Shown here: one piece after another, positions 17,525 through 24,680 of the stretch
Position numbering within the stretch: position 1 is the stretch's first letter
Layout of the letters: each line of letters begins with the position of its first letter
Origin: JAHELQ01 sp964491915
GTDB lineage: Bacteria > Acidobacteriota > Aminicenantia > UBA2199
Length of the DNA stretch: 64,000 bases
Assembly: GCA_964491915.1 (NCBI GenBank)
Contig: CAZBHS010000012.1
Coordinates: 1 to 64,000 of the forward strand
Direction: 5' to 3'
The notes under the pieces: model-generated
Told to the model about the DNA's origin: nothing
The model's input: the letters and a program-made list of their open reading frames with translations, nothing else
The model's database searches: none
Program-made: the position numbers and the translations under genes

Positions 17525-18739
17525 TTAATGGGTGCGCATCGACCGGGCTGGGTCTGTGTGCGCCGCTTTTAGAGCCGGGAACAAGCCGACAAAGCTCGCC
17601 GACAGGAATATGGTGAGGGCGGGGATGGTAAAACTCCTTAGATTGATTTCCGACTTCATCACTTCAAATTTCATGCCGCCGTACGAGAGGGGCTCGGCCA
17701 GCGTGATTCCTGTCTGGGAGAGGTAATAATTGGCCAACAGTCCGAGGCCGATGCCGATAATCACCGACCCGAAGGCCAGGATGTTCACCTCCGTGAGGAT
17801 CAACCGCACAATCTGTCGCGGCTGCGTGCCCATGGCTTTGAGAACCCCATACTCCCGGGTTCGCTCCAGCACCGACATCAAGACTGTGTTCAACACCCCC
17901 ACCGCCACGATGAGAACGATGATGAAGAGGGAAATCCACATCCCCTCCATATCCGCTTTCATGGCGATGTAAAAGGAGTGGGCAAACACTTGCCACGGCT
18001 CCGCTTTGAGCTTGGTGTCGTTGAGGGCGATGCCCACTTCGCTGGTGGCGGCCGCCACATCGTCCAGGTGGTGTACAGTGATGGCGATTTCGTGGATACG
18101 CTCTCCCAGCACCAACAATTCCTGGGCGTCGTCGATGTGAAGATAGAATGCCATGCGGTCCGCCATCTCGTCGCCGGAATCCACCAGCCCAACTATTTTA
18201 TAGCTGTCATTGGCGATGGATCCGTCCGCCCCCTGGGAGACAATGACAATCTCGTCGCCGACGCCGGCCTTCAAGACCCTGGCCATCCCTTTGCCGATGA
18301 GGGCTTCGCCCTGGGCGGTGTCTCCAATCATCGTTCCCTCGCTCACTTTCTTCATAAACGAGGTGGTTTGGTTCTCCAATTTGGGGTCGATACCGATAAT
18401 CCTGGCGCCGGTGCTCTTCTCCCTTACCGACACCAGGCCCGCCGAATACACCCTTGGCGCCCAGGAGTCCAACATCTCGATCTGCTTGAGCTTGGCGTCG
18501 ATTTTAGCGAATTCATCCACTGTCTTGTACAGCGAGGGCCGGTCGAGGTAGTTTGATTCGTGTACCTGGATGTGGCCGGTATGGTAGCGGGTGAAGTTGT
18601 CGATAATGTTGCCGTAACTTCCATCCGCCCAACCGATGAAAATCGCCGCCATCGCGAACCCGCCGACCATACTCATGGCGGTGAGGATGGTTCGCCGTTT
18701 TTGGCGGAATATATTTCTGAATGCCATTTTTACAATCAT
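17525..18739 (-). CDS. FtsX/LolE-like ABC permease (first of pair)
   Basis: 404 residues from the ATG at 18739. An open frame extends upstream to 19036, but it lies antisense-free inside the lolA-like gene, and an AAGGA Shine-Dalgarno 6 nt before 18739 decides the start. The N-terminus reads MAFRNIFRQKRRTIL, then TM1, a large periplasmic loop and three C-terminal TMs including SVLERTREYGVLKAMG, the coupling-helix signature of FtsX-fold permeases. It begins 2 nt after the lolA-like stop. Confidence 0.92.
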   Translation of the reverse strand: MIVKMAFRNIFRQKRRTILTAMSMVGGFAMAAIFIGWADGSYGNIIDNFTRYHTGHIQVHESNYLDRPSLYKTVDEFAKIDAKLKQIEMLDSWAPRVYSAGLVSVREKSTGARIIGIDPKLENQTTSFMKKVSEGTMIGDTAQGEALIGKGMARVLKAGVGDEIVIVSQGADGSIANDSYKIVGLVDSGDEMADRMAFYLHIDDAQELLVLGERIHEIAITVHHLDDVAAATSEVGIALNDTKLKAEPWQVFAHSFYIAMKADMEGMWISLFIIVLIVAVGVLNTVLMSVLERTREYGVLKAMGTQPRQIVRLILTEVNILAFGSVIIGIGLGLLANYYLSQTGITLAEPLSYGGMKFEVMKSEINLRSFTIPALTIFLSASFVGLFPALKAAHTDPARSMRTH

Positions 18740-18741
18740 GG

Positions 18742-19506
18742 TTAGATCCTTGTTCTTAGATTTCTGAGGGAGAAGGTTTCCTTTTTGATTGCGATGTTGA
18801 ATTCCGCTTCGAGGTAACGGACCACGGTTTTTTGTCCCTTTTTGTTTTTGGGGATCAATTCCATCGTGGCCGGAATGGTGCGTTTGCCGAATTTTCTGAC
18901 ATCTTTGAACACCATCTCCCGCATCAAGGTCCCTTTTTCGTCGAAGTACTTCTGCCAGAGAGGCAGATGACCGTTTTTTTGTACCGCGATGACGATATGC
19001 CCCCACACAATGGGCAAATCCTCGTGAGGTATGCATTTGACGTATACGACGCCCTCTTCGGGATTCTCAAAATCCGTGATCTCGAAGGTGTAATCGTCCA
19101 GGAAGGTGTACTCCTTCACCAAATCGTCGTTGGTGAAATCCGATCCCATCCAGGATCCCATCATCATGGAGGGCGGTATTTTCATCACTTTATTGGTTTT
19201 AGGCAAGAAGTTCCACATCTCGTTGTCCATACGCAAGGTCGCCATGCCCCGCTCTTTTTGGGGCTCCAGGATCCGTAAGAATGTCATGTCCATCCCCTTG
19301 CTCCAGGCCTTGATCTTCAAGGTGCGGGACCAATGGGGCGTGGTGATCTCCATTTCCATGACAGTGTAACTGGACGAGGCTCTGTAGAGTTCGTCCATCT
19401 TTTTGACGATCTCTTTGGCGTCGTCCTGCCCGGCGGCGAATGCCGCGAGGTTGGCCAGTGTGAATAATACAACAAAACACATTGTTGCGACGGTATGTTT
19501 TTGCAT
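18742..19506 (-). CDS. LolA-like outer-membrane lipoprotein-sorting protein
   Basis: 254 residues: signal peptide (about 1-25, ending AAFAAG) and an open half-barrel domain of the family named outer-membrane lipoprotein-sorting protein. MDELYRASSSYTVMEMEI and RMDNEMWNFLPKTNKVMKIP are typical stretches. It would be a periplasmic carrier for a lipid-bearing cargo released by the FtsX-type ABC complex encoded downstream. The Shine-Dalgarno AAGGAGGG is strong. A TetR operator copy lies 13 nt upstream of the start codon, so expression is probably controlled separately from tetR itself. Confidence 0.88.
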   Translation of the reverse strand: MQKHTVATMCFVVLFTLANLAAFAAGQDDAKEIVKKMDELYRASSSYTVMEMEITTPHWSRTLKIKAWSKGMDMTFLRILEPQKERGMATLRMDNEMWNFLPKTNKVMKIPPSMMMGSWMGSDFTNDDLVKEYTFLDDYTFEITDFENPEEGVVYVKCIPHEDLPIVWGHIVIAVQKNGHLPLWQKYFDEKGTLMREMVFKDVRKFGKRTIPATMELIPKNKKGQKTVVRYLEAEFNIAIKKETFSLRNLRTRI

Positions 19507-19518
19507 CGTGCCCTCCTT

Positions 19519-19538
19519 ATGACCGACCGTCCGGTCAT
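19519..19538. promoter_or_regulatory. TetR-type operator upstream of the lolA-like gene
   Basis: ATGACCG-ACCGTC-CGGTCAT: perfect 7-bp arms around a 6-bp centre. It shares the core TGACCGACCGT with the operator at 20185-20202. It lies between the tetR stop and the Shine-Dalgarno of the lolA-like gene. No clear promoter was found here, so it may act as a roadblock or a second binding site. Confidence 0.75.
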
Positions 19539-19555
19539 TTGTTTCTCAAAATTTT

Positions 19556-20173
19556 TTAGCCCTCGGCGATGCCGTCGATCACCAACGTCACCACCGAATT
19601 AATCATTTCGTCGTAGCGGATCAATTCCCGGTCCAACAACCATTGCACCATCAGGCCGTCCAGCATGCCGATGATGATGGAGGCGATGTGCTCCGGGTTG
19701 ATATTCTTGCGAAAGCTGCCGTCCTGCATGCCCATCACCACCAAATCCATGAACAGGCTCCGGTACTGGCCGTAGAATTTCTTCATCTCGTGAAAAATGA
19801 TATTTTTGGCGTCTTGCGCCCGCATGGCTTCGCCCCAAAACTGGAACATCATGTTAATCAAGCCCTCGGTCTCGGGCCTGACAAAATTGGAAAACGACAG
19901 AAGAATCCGCTTCATCTTCTCCGCGGCCGTGGTTTTCTCTTTGAGGATGTGCTCGTGGTCCAGATCCATATGGGATATAAAGAAATGGAACGATTCGTTG
20001 ATCATCTCCTCTTTATTGTGAAAGTACTCGTATACAGTCCCTTTCCCGATTCCGGCCTCTTGGGAGATATCATTGATGGTGGTCTTTTCGAAGCCCTTTT
20101 GGGCGAACAATGTGATGGCCGCCATCAAAATTTTTCCCTTTTTTTCCGCTTTGTCAACTATTTTCGCACTCAT
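19556..20173 (-). CDS. TetR-family repressor of the Lol-like operon
   Basis: 205 residues from the ATG at 20173, which has GGAG 6 nt upstream. A further ATG at 20185 overlaps the operator and lacks a ribosome site. The N-terminal helix-turn-helix (ALFAQKGFEKTTINDISQEAG, then GKGTVYEYFHNKEEM) is a textbook TetR domain; the rest is a helical ligand-binding domain. It heads the operon tetR-lolA-like-permease-permease-ATPase-barrel. Two near-identical palindromes at 20185 and 19519 are its likely sites. The inducer is unknown, possibly an envelope lipid. Confidence 0.93.
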   Translation of the reverse strand: MSAKIVDKAEKKGKILMAAITLFAQKGFEKTTINDISQEAGIGKGTVYEYFHNKEEMINESFHFFISHMDLDHEHILKEKTTAAEKMKRILLSFSNFVRPETEGLINMMFQFWGEAMRAQDAKNIIFHEMKKFYGQYRSLFMDLVVMGMQDGSFRKNINPEHIASIIIGMLDGLMVQWLLDRELIRYDEMINSVVTLVIDGIAEG

Positions 20174-20184
20174 TGTCAACTCCA

Positions 20185-20202
20185 TGACCGACCGTTCGGT
20201 CA
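20185..20202. promoter_or_regulatory. TetR-type operator at the tetR promoter
   Basis: TGACCGA-CCGT-TCGGTCA: perfect 7-bp arms around a 4-bp centre. It lies just downstream of the -10 box of the tetR promoter and before its Shine-Dalgarno, an ideal place for autorepression. Confidence 0.82.
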
Positions 20203-20207
20203 GTTAA

Positions 20208-20236
20208 AATATAAACCACATCCCGGCGCCTGTCAA
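20208..20236 (-). promoter_or_regulatory. Promoter of the tetR-lolA-like-ABC operon
   Basis: On the minus strand TTGACA (20236-20231) and TATATT (20213-20208) are spaced 17 bp apart, with the operator starting 6 bp past the -10. This is the same architecture as the marR promoter at 7705-7733. Confidence 0.85.
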
Positions 20237-20317
20237 GATAAAAATAAAATTTTTTAAAAATACCGTCGAATCTGCTTTCATAATTGGTTATAATAGTAAA
20301 CGAAACACAGGACAACC

Positions 20318-21280
20318 ATGAATTACAAAGAACGTTCACGATTTTATTTCGACCTCGCGGTCATGTTGAAGTCTGGGATTCCTATTGCGCGGGGTCTGGA
20401 TTTGGCCCGGCAAAAAATGAAGCCCCGCAATGGGGAGATGGTTGACCGGGTGCGGCATTTGGTCCACCAGGGCAGTAGTTTTTGGCAGGCTATGTCGCAA
20501 TTTCCCGGCAGTTTCGACCCCTTTCAGGTAAACTTCATCCGGGCGGCGGAAACATCCGGCACCCTGGTGGAATCGTGCCGGAAGTTATCGCGCTATTTTG
20601 AGATGCGGCGCAAAGAGAAGCGGCGTTTTTTGGTGGGCCTGGTCTATCCGGCTTTCTTGATTCACGCCCTGATTCTTCTACCTCCGATAAAATACTTGTT
20701 TTTCAGCAAATTGGGAGTCAATTATTGGGGATTGGTGCTGCCGCGCCTCTTGATTGTCTACGCGGCGGTGGGGATTCCGCTCTTTCTCTGGCAACGAATG
20801 GAAGCCGGTCATCAGGCTCGAAAAAAGCTCGATCGTTTCAAACTGTCGATCCCGGTCATCGGAAAACTGACGAAGAACTTTGCCGTATCGAGGGTGTTGT
20901 GGATCCTGTCCAATATGTTGGAGTCTGGAATCGACGCAGTAACCGCTGTCCGCTCCGCCGCCGACGGCGCGGGCAACTCAGTCATCTCCAAGCGGTTGCT
21001 CTCAGAGGTTCATCTCATCGAATCAGGCCGCGGTTTCACCGAATTTTTCACCGCCACCAATCTCCTGGAACCGGACCCTCTCAGCATGATCGCCATCGGC
21101 GAAGAATCCGGTTCCATCCCCCAAACCCTCATGCAATCGGTGATGCGCCTCGAAGAGTCCAACACATCCCGCTACCGCACCCTACTAAAAATTATGGTGG
21201 TGGGCGTCTACCTAACCGTCGCCCTCTTCATCGCCATCACCATCATCACCTTCTACGCCGGCATGTTCAACGTCAATTAA
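20318..21280 (+). CDS. GspF/PilC-like type II secretion F-domain membrane protein
   Basis: 320 residues with two F domains: one at about 5-110 (LAVMLKSGIPIARGLDLA, FIRAAETSGTLVES) and a second at about 180-290 (ILSNMLESGIDAVTAVRSAA, IAIGEESGSIPQTL), separated and followed by membrane helices. It is shorter than the usual 400 residues because the cytoplasmic lead-in before domain 1 is missing. F proteins form the inner-membrane platform of type II secretion and type IV pilus machines. No other secretion gene is nearby, so it may serve an unlinked pilus or be an orphan. A TATAAT at about 20291 lies upstream. Confidence 0.85.
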   Translation: MNYKERSRFYFDLAVMLKSGIPIARGLDLARQKMKPRNGEMVDRVRHLVHQGSSFWQAMSQFPGSFDPFQVNFIRAAETSGTLVESCRKLSRYFEMRRKEKRRFLVGLVYPAFLIHALILLPPIKYLFFSKLGVNYWGLVLPRLLIVYAAVGIPLFLWQRMEAGHQARKKLDRFKLSIPVIGKLTKNFAVSRVLWILSNMLESGIDAVTAVRSAADGAGNSVISKRLLSEVHLIESGRGFTEFFTATNLLEPDPLSMIAIGEESGSIPQTLMQSVMRLEESNTSRYRTLLKIMVVGVYLTVALFIAITIITFYAGMFNVN

Positions 21281-21855
21281 AAGAATTTTTTTGATTTAGA
21301 GCTACTAGAATTGCTCGAGAGGAGATTCTCGAAGATTGACACCAGGTCGCGGTCGTCGAAGGAGAGTTCGGTTAATTTTGTGCGAATATGATCGAGATCG
21401 ATGTTTTGGTTCTTGATGAGTATGATTTTGGCATCATCCAGATCTCTTGGGCGGCCGGAGAAAATTTTAAATATAACTAAATCCTCAACCGCAACAAAGT
21501 TCACGCTAGTATCTTCAACCTGAACAATATTTGCCCGTTCAATTGCTTCCTGTTCAAAAAGAGAGAATGAGAAAACTATGTCTACACGCACCCCGCTTTC
21601 TTTGTGGATCAAAGGAAGAACCATTGTTTTTTTTACAAAGCTGTGATAATCACCTGGAATCGGCTCTAGTGGAATCTGAATAAGTATGTCGTGTATTTTA
21701 TCGACCGCATCGATATTTAAACCTAAAGTGATGTCTATATCTTTGGTAAGTCTAGGTTCTCCATAAAGCAAAACGGCTTGGCCGCCAATAATGATGTATG
21801 GGATATCATGCTCTTGAAATATCTTTGCAATTGCTGCGATTATTTGAGTGAACAT
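21277..21855 (-). CDS. AbiEii-like nucleotidyltransferase
   Basis: 192 residues from the ATG at 21855. The nucleotidyltransferase signature is YIIIGGQAVLLYGEPRLTKD followed by IDITLG: a GG helix, then R-x-T-x-D-I-D with two metal aspartates. A third acidic position is in VRVDIVFSF. It overlaps a 74-residue gene by 16 bp, so the two are co-translated, as in AbiE-type or other nucleotidyltransferase toxin-antitoxin pairs. The C-terminus ends in a Ser/Lys-rich tail. Whether this is a toxin or a tRNA- or protein-modifying enzyme cannot be told from the sequence. Confidence 0.75.
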   Translation of the reverse strand: MFTQIIAAIAKIFQEHDIPYIIIGGQAVLLYGEPRLTKDIDITLGLNIDAVDKIHDILIQIPLEPIPGDYHSFVKKTMVLPLIHKESGVRVDIVFSFSLFEQEAIERANIVQVEDTSVNFVAVEDLVIFKIFSGRPRDLDDAKIILIKNQNIDLDHIRTKLTELSFDDRDLVSIFENLLSSNSSSSKSKKFF

Positions 21856-22064
21856 TTTTTCAAAGTGTTCTGTCTGTGAAGGATTTTGGCGATGCGAATA
21901 TCCCCTTCTATTCCTTCTAATAGATTTTTGCCAGGGAAGACTCCAAGAGCTCTGGCCTCTCTCCACATGGCCTCATAGATTCTCATGTTTTTTTCATAAT
22001 TAGCAGGTTCACTGGCTATGAGTTGTCTCTCGAACTCTTCTAAAATTTCAGGATTTTTAATCAT
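21840..22064 (-). CDS. Small partner protein of the nucleotidyltransferase
   Basis: 74 residues, largely helical (EEFERQLIASEPANYEKNMR, YEAMWREARALGVF), with a basic C-terminus. The Shine-Dalgarno AGGGA lies 9 nt upstream, and its end overlaps the nucleotidyltransferase gene. The arrangement, a small gene coupled to a nucleotidyltransferase, matches two-gene modules of possible toxin-antitoxin type, but no specific antitoxin fold is recognised. Confidence 0.6.
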   Translation of the reverse strand: MIKNPEILEEFERQLIASEPANYEKNMRIYEAMWREARALGVFPGKNLLEGIEGDIRIAKILHRQNTLKKCSLK

Positions 22065-22133
22065 CGCATTTATTCCCTAAATATATTGTAGCAAAATTAA
22101 ACATTGAAGTAAAGGCGATCTGAAGCCTATGTG

Positions 22134-22604
22134 CTACTGCGTAATCCTGACTTTGGTGGCGTTGGCGGCTTTGAGGAGGTCGTGGGGTGTCATGTGAAGT
22201 TGAAGCCCGCGTAGGCCGGCGCTGAAGAAGATGGTGTCGTGCGTGAAGGCGTCTTCGTCGATGAAGACCGGATAGTTTTTCTTCATGCCCAACGGGGAGC
22301 ATCCGCCTCTCATATAGCCTGTCAAAGGGAGAACCTCCTTCATAGGAACCAACGCCACTCTCTTGTTGCCGCTGGCGGACGCCAACGCTTTCAGGTCCAA
22401 TTCCGCGCCGCCGGGAACACACGCCACAACAATCCCGGTTTTATCCCCTCTGGCCACCAATGTCTTGAACACCCGTTCCAAAGGTTGACCGATGGTCTCC
22501 GCCACATGTTCGGCGCTGAGATCCGATTCGTCAACCGGATACTCCACTGCCTCGTACTCGATCTTCAACCGGTCCAACAACCGGGCCGCGTTCGTCTTTT
22601 TCAT
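22134..22604 (-). CDS. ybaK: Cys-tRNA(Pro)/Cys-tRNA(Cys) deacylase YbaK
   Basis: 156 residues, full length for the family. It hydrolyses mischarged Cys-tRNA(Pro), protecting translation fidelity. Recognisable stretches are NAARLLDRLKIEYEAVEYPV at the N-terminus, GGAELDLKALA, and the GYMRGGCSPLGMKKNYPVFI segment with the conserved glycine-rich loop. GAGG 7 nt before the ATG supports the start. It is a single gene; a TGT-TATAAT extended -10 lies about 40 nt upstream of the start. Confidence 0.93.
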   Translation of the reverse strand: MKKTNAARLLDRLKIEYEAVEYPVDESDLSAEHVAETIGQPLERVFKTLVARGDKTGIVVACVPGGAELDLKALASASGNKRVALVPMKEVLPLTGYMRGGCSPLGMKKNYPVFIDEDAFTHDTIFFSAGLRGLQLHMTPHDLLKAANATKVRITQ

Positions 22605-22701
22605 GATCCAACCTCACAATGTCCCGATATTCGTCTCCCTATCATTATAACACATCGAGATGTCCATCACATCCCCAGGGATAATCGCAGGTATCTTCAT
22701 C

Positions 22702-22947
22702 CGCCGCGCATTTCGCAACCAGATACGCTCGTTTCGCAACTAGAGCCGCGCGTTCCGCAACCAGAGTCGCTCATTCCGCAACCAGAGCCGCGCGTTCCGC
22801 AGCTAGAGTCGCGCGTTCCGCAGCCAGAGTCGCGCGTTCCGCAGCCAGAGCCGCGCATATCGCAACTAGATACGCTCGTTTCGCAGCCAGAGCCGCGCAT
22901 ATCGCAGCTAGATACGCTCGTTTCGCAATCACCGCCGCGCATATCGC
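22702..22947. repeat. 21-bp tandem repeat (minisatellite), about 11.7 copies
   Basis: Twelve successive 21-bp units, consensus AGYCGCKCRTTYCGCARCYA plus G, in one phase, the last unit truncated. Units vary at a few fixed positions and form higher-order alternation (the ATACGCTCG type versus the AGCCGCGCR type). There are no spacers. Because the period is a multiple of three, several frames stay open, but none has a credible start. The repeat fills the gap between ybaK and the broken macro gene; the function is unknown. Confidence 0.9.
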
Positions 22948-23257
22948 GACACTTATTGAAGGTTCAGCTACCGCCATAACCGCAAATCCAAAACCCAACC
23001 AACCTCTCGATTCGATGACAAGGAATATATACTATCTAGCTGCAAATGTCAAGTCTACACAAGGGGATTTCCTTCAAGCGCCTTCTTTTGGTTCGCGGCT
23101 TGAATTCTAATTGGCAGATATGGTAGAAGGTAGGGGGTGATGAGAGTTTAGGAGTGGTGAATGAAGGTTGAAATAGTCGATGGGGACTTGCTGGAGCAGA
23201 AGGTGGAGGTGATTGTCAACGCCTGGAATCGTATAAATCCCTACTTGATGGCGATTG

Positions 23258-23299
23258 TTCGTCGGAAAAACGTGCGAACCTGCACGTTTTTCCGACGAA
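23258..23299. repeat. Perfect 18-bp inverted repeat upstream of the ATPase gene
   Basis: TTCGTCGGAAAAACGTGC and its exact reverse complement flank a 6-nt loop (GAACCT). It ends 3 bp before the -35 box of the DUF4143 ATPase promoter. No T-tract follows on the plus strand, so a terminator is unlikely. It could be an operator, a recombination or mobile-element end, or a cruciform. Confidence 0.85.
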
Positions 23300-23302
23300 T
23301 AA

Positions 23303-23331
23303 TTGACATGGGGCTGGAATTGCACTATCAT
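23303..23331 (+). promoter_or_regulatory. Promoter of the DUF4143 ATPase gene (leaderless geometry)
   Basis: TTGACA (23303-23308), 17-bp spacer, TATCAT (23326-23331), then 6 nt to the ATG at 23338. There is no Shine-Dalgarno. The predicted transcription start coincides with the A of ATG. Confidence 0.75.
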
Positions 23332-23337
23332 TAAAGT

Positions 23338-24680
23338 ATGAAACGGGACATTTACAAAGATCTGTTGGCGTGGAAAAATTCGGTGCATCGCAAACCTCTG
23401 GTGCTGAGAGGCGCGCGGCAAACAGGGAAAACCTTTGTACTCAAAGAATTCGGCAAAACCGAATACCGGAGGATGTTCTATTTCAACTTCGAAGAAGACC
23501 CTTCCCTGATGGAACTCTTCGAGCGGGACCTCAAGCCCGCGCGCATCCTGCGTTTACTCTCCACTTACATGGGGGAGGAGATTCATCCTCATGTGGACTT
23601 GATCGTATTTGACGAAATCCAGGCCTCCAACAACGCCCTCAACGCTTTGAAGTATTTTCAGGAAGAGGCCAACGAGTATCACATCGCCACCGCCGGATCG
23701 CTCTTGGGCGTGAGGATGTCGGCTCCCAAATCCTTCCCGGTAGGCAAGGTGAACCTGATGCCCATGCATCCCATGACCTTCGCCGAATTCATGGACGCGT
23801 TGGATGAAAACCGTTACAGACGGTTACTGGAAGATATCGACCGGTTGGACAGCCTGCCGGAGGTTTTGCATAGGGATTTGCAGGCCTTGCTTTTGACCTA
23901 TTATTTGGTGGGAGGCATGCCGGAAGCGGTGGGACGCTTCATTGGCGGCGGTACTCTCAAAGATGTGAGGGTGATCCAGCAAGATATCCTGAATTCCTAC
24001 GCCCTGGATTTCGCCAAGCACGCCGACGCCGTCACAATCCCCAAACTGTNNNNNNNNNNCATGTCTGGGAGTCCATCCCCACCCAATTGACGCGGGAAAA
24101 CAAGAAGTTTACATTTTCCGCCATCAAAAAAAGCGCCCGGGCGCGGGATTACGAAGCCGCTGTCAAATGGTTGGAAGACGCCGGACTGATTCTGCGGGCA
24201 TTTGCCTGTTCGGAAGGGAAGCACCCCCTCAAGGGGTATGTGGACCGGAGAAGTTTTAAGGTGTACGCGTTGGATGTGGGCTTGCTGGGAGCCATGTTGA
24301 ATGTTCCGGTGGAGACCATGGCGGGGAACGACCGGCTCTTCGACGAATACCGGGGCGCGTTTGTGGAAAATTACGTGGCCCAGCAATTGGCGTCCCATGT
24401 GAGGATCGACCTCTACTACTGGAAACGGTCCGGCAAGCAGGCGGAGCTCGACTTTTTGTTCCCCTTTGAAGACCGTGTGTTTCCGCTGGAGGTAAAGGCG
24501 GGAATCAATCCCCGAAGCAAGAGCTTGAAGTCCTACGACCAACAATTCAACCCCTCGCTTCTCTTACGGGCCACCCTCTTGAATCTGAAATTCAACGGAA
24601 AAATCCTCAACATCCCCCTCTACGGAGTGATGTCTATCTTGCGATTCATCCGTATGGCCGAGGGAGCGTTAGAGGTTTAG
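23338..24680 (+). CDS. DUF4143-type AAA ATPase (interrupted by an assembly gap)
   Basis: Before the gap: Walker A GARQTGKT (residues 25-32) and Walker B LIVFDEIQ (D92, E93). After the gap: a DUF4143 half with YYWKRSGKQAELDFLFPF and VFPLEVKAG, a D...ExK pattern of the PD-(D/E)xK nuclease fold. The halves are in different frames, but 10 Ns at 24050-24059 stand for an unknown length, so a frameshift cannot be claimed. Such ATPases occur in many copies in some bacteria and their role is poorly known. The start has a leaderless-type promoter and no ribosome site. It overlaps the AlaX gene end-to-end by 12 bp. Confidence 0.85.
24050..24059. other. Assembly gap (10 Ns)
   Basis: Ten undetermined bases lie inside the ATPase gene. 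The round number suggests a scaffolding placeholder rather than a measured length. Frame continuity across it is therefore undecided. Confidence 0.95.

Larger units (their letters stand above)
23161..23334 (+). pseudogene. Truncated macro-domain (ADP-ribose-binding) protein gene
   Basis: AGGAG 6 nt before an ATG opens a frame whose first 24 codons (MKVEIVDGDLLEQKVEVIVN, then AWNR) look like the start of a macro-domain protein, including the VNAWN nucleotide-binding strand. After codon 24 the resemblance stops abruptly and the frame runs on for 33 unrelated codons, through an 18-bp inverted repeat, to a TAA. The rest of a macro domain is not found downstream. This is probably a gene broken by insertion or deletion at about 23233. 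The homology is judged from memory of the family. Confidence 0.6.

Noticed and set aside
18740..19036. N-terminal extension of the first FtsX-like permease
   Set aside because: It lies inside the lolA-like gene in another frame; a Shine-Dalgarno at 18739 and the family's normal N-terminus fix the start.
22697..22942. Minus-strand Cys-rich heptad-repeat open frame over the 21-bp repeat
   Set aside because: The period is a multiple of three, so several frames stay open on both strands; no ribosome site or promoter is seen. Treated as a non-coding minisatellite.
22702..22947. CRISPR array
   Set aside because: Units are directly adjacent 21-bp copies with no unique spacers, and no cas gene is present.
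22239..22979. 246-codon plus-strand open frame
   Set aside because: Opposite ybaK and then through the minisatellite; the composition follows the repeat.
23258..23299. Intrinsic terminator reading of the 18-bp inverted repeat
   Set aside because: No T-tract follows it on the plus strand (AATAATTG follows), and it abuts a strong promoter.
24087..24680. Separate gene after the Ns
   Set aside because: It is the DUF4143 half of the ATPase; the TTG start is an artefact of the assembly gap.
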